A DNA stretch of 40,383 nt from Clostridia bacterium (GTDB lineage Bacteria > Bacillota > Clostridia > Oscillospirales > Butyricicoccaceae), in contig JAJPXP010000062.1 in the NCBI GenBank assembly GCA_021205365.1, positions 1-40,383 on the forward strand. Direction: 5' to 3'. Below, piece by piece: positions 34,360-40,383 of this stretch. A program made the translations under genes and the position numbers. Within the stretch, counting starts at the first letter, position 1, and every line of letters begins with the position of its first letter. The notes under the pieces were generated by a model. It was not told the DNA's origin. It made no database searches and saw only the letters and a program-made list of their open reading frames with translations.

Positions 34360-34388
34360 TTGGTAACCAGTATAAGGAGGCAGAATGA
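34302..34388 (+). CDS. Possible 28-codon leader peptide overlapping the decarboxylase start
   Basis: A frame from ATG 34302 runs straight through the terminator hairpin and ends at TGA 34386-34388, overlapping the decarboxylase ATG (34385) as ATGA. The peptide begins MKFFRLSTQ and ends NQYKEAE. AGGAGG (34294-34299) lies only 2 nt before the ATG, closer than usual, so initiation may be poor. If translated, the ribosome would melt the terminator and deliver itself to the next start. It may equally be chance. Confidence 0.35.
   Translation: MKFFRLSTQVVHTAQLAFFIGNQYKEAE
34322..34359 (+). terminator. Intrinsic terminator (attenuator) just upstream of the decarboxylase gene
   Basis: AACGCAAGTTGTGC (34322-34335) pairs with GCGCAGCTTGCGTT (34341-34354), a 14-bp stem with two G-U pairs and an ACACA loop, then a T-run (34353-34358). 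It ends 25 nt before the decarboxylase start, leaving no room for a separate promoter, so expression requires read-through. Confidence 0.88.
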
Positions 34389-35851
34389 AAATGAAGCGAA
34401 ATCAGATGCATCCTGATCAAAGCCGTGCGCCTATTTATGAGGCGCTTGAAACCTTTCGCCGTATGCGGGTGGTACCTTTTGACGTACCAGGACATAAACG
34501 CGGGCGCGGAAATCCGGAGCTAACTGCTTTTTTGGGCAAACAGTGCGTGGGCCTGGATGTGAATAGTATGAAACCACTGGATAATCTATGCCACCCGGTC
34601 TCGGTTATCCGTGAAGCGGAGGAGCTGGCTGCCGATGCATTTGGCGCTGCCTACGCCTTTTTGATGGTGGGAGGCACGACCAGTTCTGTACAAACCATGG
34701 TGTTGACTGTTTGTAAACGCGGAGATGAAATTATTTTACCGCGCAATGTTCACCGCAGCGTGATTAACGCGCTGGTGTTGTGCGGCGCAGTTCCAGTGTA
34801 TGTAAACCCGGAGGTCGATCAGCGGCTGGGTATCTCACTTGGAATGCAGCGGGAGCAGGTAGCGAAAGCCATCGCTGAACATCCCAATGCTGTAGCAGTA
34901 TTGGTGAATAACCCCACGTATTACGGGATTTGCAGCGATCTGCGGGCTATTGTAAAAATGGCACACAATGCAGGTATGCGCTGTTTGGTAGATGAAGCTC
35001 ATGGCACCCACTTTTATTTTGGCGGCGGGCTTCCGGTATCAGCTATGGCAGCGGGAGCTGATATGGCATCTGTGTCCATGCACAAGAGCGGAGGCAGCCT
35101 GACGCAGTCCAGCTTGCTGCTGGTCGGACCTGATATCCACACAGGTTATGTGCGGCAGATTATCAACCTGACCCAGACGACCTCAGCCAGTTATCTATTG
35201 ATGTCCAGCCTGGATATCAGCCGCCGCAATCTGGCGCTGCGGGGACGTGAGGTATTCCGCCAAGTCGCTGATATGGCTGATTATGCCCGCGAGGAGATCA
35301 ACGCCGTTGGAGGTTATTACGCATTTGGGCGGGAGCTGATAAATGGCAATTCCGTGTTTGATTTTGATACCACAAAATTGAGCGTGCATACGCTGGACAT
35401 CGGACTGGCTGGTATTGAAGTATACGATATTCTGCGTGATGAGTATGATATCCAAATTGAATTTGGAGATATCGGAAATATCCTTGCCTATCTCTCCATC
35501 GGAGATCGCCCCCAGGAGGTAGAACGTCTGGTCAGTGCATTGGCTGAAATTCGGCGGCGTTACCACACGGACGGAACGGGATTGCTCAGTCAGGAATACA
35601 TAGATCCCGAAGTGGTCACAAGTCCCCAAGAAGCCTTTTATGCTGAGAAAATCAGTCTGCCGCTGGAAGAGAGCAAGGGACGGGTGTGCAGTGAGTTCGT
35701 GATGTGCTATCCACCGGGCATCCCTATTTTAGCACCGGGTGAGCGCATTACAGCCGAGATATTGGAACATATCCGGTATGCAAAATCAAAGGGCTGCAGC
35801 ATGACAGGCCCGGAGGATGCAGAGCTCAAGCGGATCAACGTATTGGCTTGA
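34385..35851 (+). CDS. speA: Arginine/lysine/ornithine decarboxylase (SpeA-like, PLP-dependent)
   Basis: A 488-residue fold-type I PLP decarboxylase resembling the short Firmicute enzyme (B. subtilis SpeA) and lacking the N-terminal wing domain of E. coli enzymes. VPGHKRG, MVGGTTSSVQ, VDEAHGTH and SMHKSGG are visible, with K234 as the Schiff-base lysine. With an agmatinase-family gene in the same operon, arginine to agmatine is the likely reaction. AAGGAGG at 34374-34380 is 4 nt from ATG 34385 and 10 nt from an in-frame ATG at 34391, so either could start the protein. It is the first gene of a five-gene polyamine operon and lies directly behind a terminator, so attenuation is the probable control. 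Confidence 0.92.
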   Translation: MKMKRNQMHPDQSRAPIYEALETFRRMRVVPFDVPGHKRGRGNPELTAFLGKQCVGLDVNSMKPLDNLCHPVSVIREAEELAADAFGAAYAFLMVGGTTSSVQTMVLTVCKRGDEIILPRNVHRSVINALVLCGAVPVYVNPEVDQRLGISLGMQREQVAKAIAEHPNAVAVLVNNPTYYGICSDLRAIVKMAHNAGMRCLVDEAHGTHFYFGGGLPVSAMAAGADMASVSMHKSGGSLTQSSLLLVGPDIHTGYVRQIINLTQTTSASYLLMSSLDISRRNLALRGREVFRQVADMADYAREEINAVGGYYAFGRELINGNSVFDFDTTKLSVHTLDIGLAGIEVYDILRDEYDIQIEFGDIGNILAYLSIGDRPQEVERLVSALAEIRRRYHTDGTGLLSQEYIDPEVVTSPQEAFYAEKISLPLEESKGRVCSEFVMCYPPGIPILAPGERITAEILEHIRYAKSKGCSMTGPEDAELKRINVLA

Positions 35852-35865
35852 AAGGAGGTAATTCG

Positions 35866-36720
35866 ATGGAAATGTGGTTTAGCGAGTTCCACACGCCGGA
35901 TGTAAAACATAGCATCCGGGTAAACAAACATCTGTATTCCAAGCAGAGTGATTATCAACGCATCGATATTTTTGAAACGCCGGAATTTGGGCGCGTGCTG
36001 ACGCTGGACGGTAATGTTATGCTCACGGAACGGGATGAATTTATCTACGATGAGATGATCACCCATGTTCCAATGGCGGTACATCCCGGTATCAAGGACA
36101 TCCTTGTAATCGGTGCCGGCGACGGCGGTGTAGTACGCGAGCTGACACGCTACGACAGAGTGGAGCGCATTGATTTGGTGGAAATGGACCCGATGGTACT
36201 GGAAGCTTGCCGTACCTATTTGCCCAGCAACGCCTGTCGGATGGATGACCGCCGTGTTCATATTTACTTTGAAAATGCGCTGAAATTTATCCGACGGTGT
36301 GAGGCCGCCTATGATCTCATCATTGTGGATTCTACCGACCCATTTGGCCCGTTGGAGGGGCTGTTTACTCTGGAGTTTTACGGCAGCTGCTACAATGCAC
36401 TGCGCCCGGAGGGGATTATGGTTAACCAGCAAGGAAGTCCTTTCTATGCGGAAGATGCACATGCCATGCAGCGCAGCCATAAGCGCATCGCGAATACCTT
36501 TCCCATCAGCCGGGTATATCAGGCCCATATCCCTACGTATGCGGCAGGGTATTGGCTGTTTGGATTTGCCAGCAGAAAGTATCACCCAGTTGACGATTTG
36601 GATGCTGAGAGCTGGAAAAAGCTCAATCTGCGCACCCGGTATTACACAACCAGACTGCATACAGGAGCGTTCTGCCTGCCTGCTTTTTTAGAAGAGATGC
36701 TGCAGGAGGTGGAGAGATAA
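35866..36720 (+). CDS. speE: Spermidine synthase-like aminopropyltransferase
   Basis: A 284-residue cytosolic aminopropyltransferase that moves the aminopropyl group of decarboxylated SAM to a polyamine acceptor. Family motifs are GAGDGGVVREL (SAM-site glycine loop), LVEMDP and the catalytic VDSTDPFGP. The N-terminal region includes QRIDIFETPEFGRVLTLDG and DEFIYDEMI. ATG 35866 is 7 nt after AAAGGAGG (35851-35858); an earlier in-frame TTG at 35848 lies in the RBS and upstream stop. No SAM decarboxylase (speD) gene is adjacent. Placement between an arginine decarboxylase and a ureohydrolase allows agmatine, instead of putrescine, as acceptor (the aminopropylagmatine route), but this cannot be decided here. 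Confidence 0.93.
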   Translation: MEMWFSEFHTPDVKHSIRVNKHLYSKQSDYQRIDIFETPEFGRVLTLDGNVMLTERDEFIYDEMITHVPMAVHPGIKDILVIGAGDGGVVRELTRYDRVERIDLVEMDPMVLEACRTYLPSNACRMDDRRVHIYFENALKFIRRCEAAYDLIIVDSTDPFGPLEGLFTLEFYGSCYNALRPEGIMVNQQGSPFYAEDAHAMQRSHKRIANTFPISRVYQAHIPTYAAGYWLFGFASRKYHPVDDLDAESWKKLNLRTRYYTTRLHTGAFCLPAFLEEMLQEVER

Positions 36721-36723
36721 GCC

Positions 36724-37608
36724 ATGCTGAATCCAAATATTGAAACCTTCATTGGCTGTGATGCCGATTACCAGGAGGCACGTATTGTGCTGTACGGTGC
36801 CCCGTTCGATTCCACAACCAGCTTTCGCCCCGGTGCACGGTTCGGCCCGTCCGCGATGCGGCATGAGAGCTTTGGATTGGAGACGTATAGCCCTTATCAA
36901 AATGCCGACCTCATGGATTGTGCTGTATTTGACAGCGGGGATATGGAGCTGTGTTTCGGCAGTGCAGAAATGGCGCTGAAGGATATCGAAGCCCGGGCAA
37001 CGGAAATCATACAGGACGGAAAATTACCGCTGCTGCTGGGCGGTGAACATCTGGTCACGCTGGGGGCTGTACGCGCTGCAGTGCAAAAATATCCCGATCT
37101 GCATATCATCCACTTTGACGCGCATGCTGATCTCCGGGATGATTATCTCGGGGCCAGGTTAAGTCATGCCTGTGTCCTGCGGCGGTGCTACGACCTGTTA
37201 GGAAATGGCCGTATCCATCAGTTTTGTATTCGCAGCGGTGAGCGGGAGGAGTTTCAATTTGCACAGGCGCATACCGAACTGCATCCTTTTGATTTTGACG
37301 GGCTGGAACATACCGTTGCTCTCCTTCGGGAGCAGGGCGTCCCCGTTTATGTTACGATTGATTTGGACTGCCTGGACCCATCCGCGTTTCCGGGTACCGG
37401 TACACCGGAGGCTGGCGGGGTCAGTTTCCTTCAATTGTTGGCTGCCATTCGTATGGTTTGTACCGCCAATGTGATCGGAGGAGATGTCAATGAGCTGGCT
37501 CCGGCATTGGATCCCAGTGGCGTCTCAACTGCGACCGCCTGCAAGGTGCTGCGGGAGCTGATTTTAGCGCTTTATACCAATACATTTTTAAAGGAGTGTC
37601 AACTATGA
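36724..37608 (+). CDS. speB: Agmatinase-family ureohydrolase
   Basis: A 294-residue binuclear manganese ureohydrolase. The metal ligands are clear: H109 in LGGEHL, D132, H134 and D136 in FDAHADLRD, and D213 and D215 in TIDLDCLDP. The N-terminal GAPFDSTTSFRPGARFGPSAMR block is typical of agmatinases. It would convert agmatine to putrescine and urea, or N1-aminopropylagmatine to spermidine and urea as in Thermus. AGGAGG (36704-36709) precedes ATG 36724. Its stop overlaps the next gene as ATGA (37605-37608). Confidence 0.92.
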   Translation: MLNPNIETFIGCDADYQEARIVLYGAPFDSTTSFRPGARFGPSAMRHESFGLETYSPYQNADLMDCAVFDSGDMELCFGSAEMALKDIEARATEIIQDGKLPLLLGGEHLVTLGAVRAAVQKYPDLHIIHFDAHADLRDDYLGARLSHACVLRRCYDLLGNGRIHQFCIRSGEREEFQFAQAHTELHPFDFDGLEHTVALLREQGVPVYVTIDLDCLDPSAFPGTGTPEAGGVSFLQLLAAIRMVCTANVIGGDVNELAPALDPSGVSTATACKVLRELILALYTNTFLKECQL

Positions 37609-38864
37609 GTAAGGTTCTTGTCATTGGCTGCGGCGGCGTTGCATCCGTCGCTATCCACAAATGCTGCCAGGTAAGTGAGGTTTTTACAGAACTGTGTATT
37701 GCCAGCCGTACGAAGTCCAAGTGTGATGCACTGGCTGCGGAACTGGCACCAAAGACTGCAACAAAGATTACGACTGCACAGGTAGATGCAGACGATGTGC
37801 AGCAGCTTATTGATCTGATTGACTCCTATAAGCCCGATTTGGTTATGAATATTGCACTGCCTTATCAGGATCTGACCATTATGGACGCTTGTTTGGCATG
37901 TGGTGTCAATTATATGGATACTGCCAACTATGAGCCGGAGGATACGGACGATCCGGAGTGGCGTGCCATCTATGAGAAGCGCTGCAAGGAGGCGGGTTTC
38001 TCTGCATATTTTGATTATGGCTGGCAGTGGGCTTATCGCAAGAAGTTTGAGGAAGCCGGACTGACTGCGCTGCTGGGCTGCGGCTTTGATCCTGGTGTAA
38101 CCCAGGCATACTGTGCATATGCCAAGAAGCATGAATTTGATACCATCGACACCATTGATATTCTCGATTGTAATGGCGGCGATCACGGCTATGCATTTGC
38201 CACCAACTTCAACCCGGAGGTAAACCTGCGCGAGGTTTCTGCTCCTGGCAGCTACTGGGAGGATGGACATTGGGTAGAGATCCCTCCGATGAGCATCAAG
38301 CGGGAATATGAGTTCGATCAAGTGGGACACAAGGATATGTATCTGCTCCATCATGAGGAAATTGAGAGCCTGGCATTGAATATCCCAGAGGTGAAGCGTA
38401 TCCGCTTCTTTATGACGTTCGGGCAGAGTTATCTCGATCATATGCGTTGTCTGGAGAATGTTGGTATGCTGTCCACCAGCCCGGTCGAGTTTGAGGGACA
38501 GCAGATTGTGCCTATCAAGTTCCTGAAGGCATTGCTGCCTGATCCGGCAAGCCTGGGCCCCCGCACCAAGGGTAAGACCAACATCGGCTGTATTTTTACC
38601 GGAGAAAAGGATGGACAGAAAAAGCGCTATTATATCTATAATATCTGCGACCATCAGGAATGCTACCGTGAAGTAGGCAGCCAGGCAATCAGTTACACTA
38701 CCGGTGTACCAGCTATGTGCGGCGCATTGATGCTGCTGACCGGACAGTGGAACAAGCCAGGTGTCTATACTGTGGAGGAGTTCGATCCAGATCCGTTCCT
38801 GGATGCGTTGGATCAGTATGGACTGCCTAGAAACGAGAGCTGGGCACCGGCGCTGGTAGACTGA
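37605..38864 (+). CDS. Carboxynorspermidine/carboxyspermidine dehydrogenase (synthase)
   Basis: A 419-residue NADPH enzyme of the saccharopine-dehydrogenase fold. It condenses aspartate semialdehyde with diaminopropane or putrescine and reduces the imine to carboxynorspermidine or carboxyspermidine. The Rossmann loop VLVIGCGGVAS opens the protein. MDTANYEPED, GCGFDPGVTQAYCAYA and NGGDHGYAFATNFNPEVNLRE are characteristic family blocks. ATG 37605 overlaps the preceding stop and has AAGGAG at 37591-37596. It overlaps the decarboxylase downstream by 1 nt (TGATG), as expected for partners of one pathway. With putrescine made by the upstream genes, carboxyspermidine is the likelier product. Confidence 0.92.
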   Translation: MSKVLVIGCGGVASVAIHKCCQVSEVFTELCIASRTKSKCDALAAELAPKTATKITTAQVDADDVQQLIDLIDSYKPDLVMNIALPYQDLTIMDACLACGVNYMDTANYEPEDTDDPEWRAIYEKRCKEAGFSAYFDYGWQWAYRKKFEEAGLTALLGCGFDPGVTQAYCAYAKKHEFDTIDTIDILDCNGGDHGYAFATNFNPEVNLREVSAPGSYWEDGHWVEIPPMSIKREYEFDQVGHKDMYLLHHEEIESLALNIPEVKRIRFFMTFGQSYLDHMRCLENVGMLSTSPVEFEGQQIVPIKFLKALLPDPASLGPRTKGKTNIGCIFTGEKDGQKKRYYIYNICDHQECYREVGSQAISYTTGVPAMCGALMLLTGQWNKPGVYTVEEFDPDPFLDALDQYGLPRNESWAPALVD

Positions 38865-40072
38865 TGGAAGCAGTGAAGGATATCCGTCCGCCCTTTATGG
38901 GATTGGACAGAAAGACCCCGGAAGAGCTGTTTGGCACGTTGCCGACACCCTGCTATATTCTGGACGAAGCGGCATTGCGCCGCAATGGCGAAATATTGGC
39001 AGGTGTTGCCGAACGGACTGGATGCAAAATTCTGCTGGCGCAGAAAGCATTTTCTAACTACGATCTTTACCCGGTTTTAGCTCCCTATCTGGCGGGCACA
39101 GAAGCAAGCGGTTTGTATGAGGCGCGTCTGGGAGCTGAGAAGATGCCGGGCAAGGAGGTTCATGTATTCTGCGGAGCATATCAGGACGGACAGTTTGAAG
39201 AGTTATTGCGCTACGCGGATCATATTGTTTTCAACTCTCCCAGTCAGTTGGAAAAATTCGGACAGGCTGCCAAAAAGGCTGGAAAAAGTATAGGCCTGCG
39301 TATCAATCCGGAGTGCTCTACACAAGAGGGGCACGAGATTTATGATCCATGTGCTCCCGGAAGCCGACTGGGTACGACACGTACACAGTGGGATGATAAC
39401 ATGACACCGGAGTTGATTGCTCTTTTGGATGGGCTTCATTTCCATACTTTGTGTGAGCAGGATGCCGATGCATTGGAAATTACGTTACAGGCTGTTGAAG
39501 AACACTTTGGCGATGTTCTGTCACATATGAAGTGGCTGAATTTGGGCGGAGGACATCATATTACCCGGAGGGGATATGATGTTTCGAAGCTGGAGCACTG
39601 TATTCGCATGGTGCAGAAGAACTGGGACGTTGAGGTATATTTGGAGCCGGGAGAGGCATGCGCCCTGAATGCGGGTTATCTTGCGTCACGTGTGCTGGAT
39701 GTCCTGCAAAACGGTGAAACACGGATTGCGATTTTGGATGCCAGTGCTGCCTGCCATATGCCAGATGTGCTGGAGATGCCATACCGACCGCCGCTGTATG
39801 GCGCAGATGAACCTGGTAAACGGTGCTGTACCTTCCGTCTGGGCGGACCAACCTGTCTTGCTGGTGATGTTATCGGAGATTTCAGCTTTGATGCACCCGT
39901 TCAAGAAGGGGATCTGCTGCTATTTGGAGATATGGCCATCTACACCACCTGCAAAAATAACACCTTTAACGGCATGCCGCTGCCGGGCATATTTGTTTTG
40001 CGTGCGGATGGCCAGTTACACTGTCTGCGGACATTCGGATACACGGATTTCAGATGCCGACTGGGCGGATGA
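38864..40072 (+). CDS. nspC: Carboxynorspermidine/carboxyspermidine decarboxylase
   Basis: A 402-residue PLP enzyme of the alanine racemase/group IV decarboxylase fold. It removes CO2 from carboxy(nor)spermidine to give (nor)spermidine. LPTPCYILDEAALRRN near the start and K61 in LLAQKAFS (the PLP lysine) identify the family. HFHTLCEQDADALE and LEPGEACALNAGYL contribute to the active site, and DASAACHMPDVLEMPYRP is the C-terminal signature. It begins 1 nt inside the end of the dehydrogenase gene. The operon thus contains a complete SAM-independent route to spermidine as well as a SpeE. A terminator follows about 65 nt later. Confidence 0.94.
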   Translation: MEAVKDIRPPFMGLDRKTPEELFGTLPTPCYILDEAALRRNGEILAGVAERTGCKILLAQKAFSNYDLYPVLAPYLAGTEASGLYEARLGAEKMPGKEVHVFCGAYQDGQFEELLRYADHIVFNSPSQLEKFGQAAKKAGKSIGLRINPECSTQEGHEIYDPCAPGSRLGTTRTQWDDNMTPELIALLDGLHFHTLCEQDADALEITLQAVEEHFGDVLSHMKWLNLGGGHHITRRGYDVSKLEHCIRMVQKNWDVEVYLEPGEACALNAGYLASRVLDVLQNGETRIAILDASAACHMPDVLEMPYRPPLYGADEPGKRCCTFRLGGPTCLAGDVIGDFSFDAPVQEGDLLLFGDMAIYTTCKNNTFNGMPLPGIFVLRADGQLHCLRTFGYTDFRCRLGG

Positions 40073-40137
40073 TACGGCAGGAAATACTTGGTCTGATGAT
40101 GGTCTGTTACCAGAATGTAGAAATGTGAATATAAAAG

Positions 40138-40182
40138 AACCGGAAAGTGTTGTGGAACGATCAAACACACTTTCCGGTTTTA
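40138..40182 (+). terminator. Intrinsic terminator of the polyamine operon
   Basis: AACCGGAAAGTGT (40138-40150) pairs perfectly with ACACTTTCCGGTT (40167-40179) around a 16-nt loop, followed by TTATT. Confidence 0.9.
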
Positions 40183-40241
40183 TTACGTATTGGCTGAATA
40201 GGATTTTATTAATTGGAGTTTCGTTAAATAGACAAACTTGA

Positions 40242-40271
40242 TTTACCATAGCTACTGTCATGTGTTATAAT
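40242..40271 (+). promoter_or_regulatory. Probable promoter of the last gene
   Basis: TATAAT (40266-40271) has an exact -10 match. TTTACC (40242-40247), 18 nt upstream, is a fair -35. The start of transcription would be near 40278, about 37 nt before ATG 40315. Confidence 0.6.
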
Positions 40272-40314
40272 ACAACTGGATCATGAAAATTGCCACAGGA
40301 AGTTGGAGGATAGG

Positions 40315-40383
40315 ATGAAGCTTGGATTGCAGGAAAAGATAATAAGCAGCATCTTCCTGGTATCGATGCTTGTATCTGTTGTG
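40315..40383 (+). CDS. N-terminus of a membrane protein, truncated by the window end
   Basis: GGAGG at 40305-40309 precedes ATG 40315 by 5 nt. The 23 visible residues, starting MKLGLQEKIISSIFLVSML, show a short amphipathic start and the beginning of a membrane helix. This is common in sensor kinases, diguanylate cyclases and chemoreceptors. The family cannot be named from this fragment. Confidence 0.65.
   Translation, partial: MKLGLQEKIISSIFLVSMLVSVV

Noticed and set aside
34348-34376. Promoter TTGCGT-N17-TATAAG directly before the decarboxylase
   Set aside because: The -35 lies in the terminator arm and the -10 overlaps the RBS; transcription would start within a few bases of the ATG, leaving no RBS in the mRNA.
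34193-34495. 100-codon minus-strand frame over the decarboxylase leader and start
   Set aside because: It runs antisense to the leader terminator and the decarboxylase start, has no RBS in front of its start and no recognisable domain. The plus-strand structure explains the sequence better.

Overview
The window looks like chromosome from a low- to mid-GC Firmicute, most likely a gut-type Clostridia (my guess is Oscillospirales; nothing here fixes genus). The evidence is AddAB instead of RecBCD, a dgt-dnaG-rpoD block, strong AGGAGG ribosome sites, sigma-A promoters close to consensus, CsoR/P1B-ATPase and heterodimeric ABC pairs, and a zinc-type L31. Every gene I can support lies on the + strand. 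I see no insertion sequence, prophage, CRISPR array or rRNA.

Layout: (1) 1-7073, ureide/purine-nitrogen catabolism: the end of an oxamate carbamoyltransferase subunit (AllG/YlbE-like), carbamate kinase, an LctP-type permease with a 68-aa two-helix partner, allantoate amidohydrolase, a PucR regulator and a D-2-hydroxyacid dehydrogenase. Together these can release ammonia from allantoate and make ATP from carbamoyl phosphate. (2) 7205-7522, tRNA-Phe and tRNA-Gly under a near-consensus promoter. (3) 7623-22368, housekeeping: addB-addA, rpmE, a Cys-rich C_GCAxxG_C_C protein, hflX, a YigZ/IMPACT protein, a dGTPase-family HD protein, dnaG, rpoD and dCMP deaminase. (4) 22480-27048, a MarR regulator with a perfect palindromic operator in its own promoter, followed by a heterodimeric ABC exporter with one degenerate ATP site. 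(5) 27116-29624, csoR, a P1B metal ATPase and an overlapping 57-aa membrane protein; three CsoR-like palindromes lie in the two promoters.

(6) 29887-33785, cell surface: a secreted protein with six SLH motifs and an L,D-transpeptidase domain, then two small membrane proteins and a membrane-anchored PstS-like binding protein with no transporter next to it. (7) 33903-40182, a polyamine operon: arginine/lysine/ornithine decarboxylase, spermidine synthase-like aminopropyltransferase, agmatinase-family ureohydrolase, carboxy(nor)spermidine dehydrogenase and carboxy(nor)spermidine decarboxylase. The genes are tightly packed (1-4 nt overlaps or short gaps). (8) 40242-40383, the first 23 codons of a membrane protein.

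The most interesting part is the ~450-nt untranslated stretch before the decarboxylase. A consensus promoter starts a highly folded RNA containing a possible pseudoknot. A strong intrinsic terminator sits only about 25 nt before the decarboxylase start codon, and an upstream segment can pair with the terminator's 5' arm as an antiterminator. A 28-codon reading frame also crosses the terminator and ends in an ATGA overlap with the decarboxylase. I do not recognise this RNA as any riboswitch class I know. It is a good candidate for a new attenuation system controlling polyamine synthesis.
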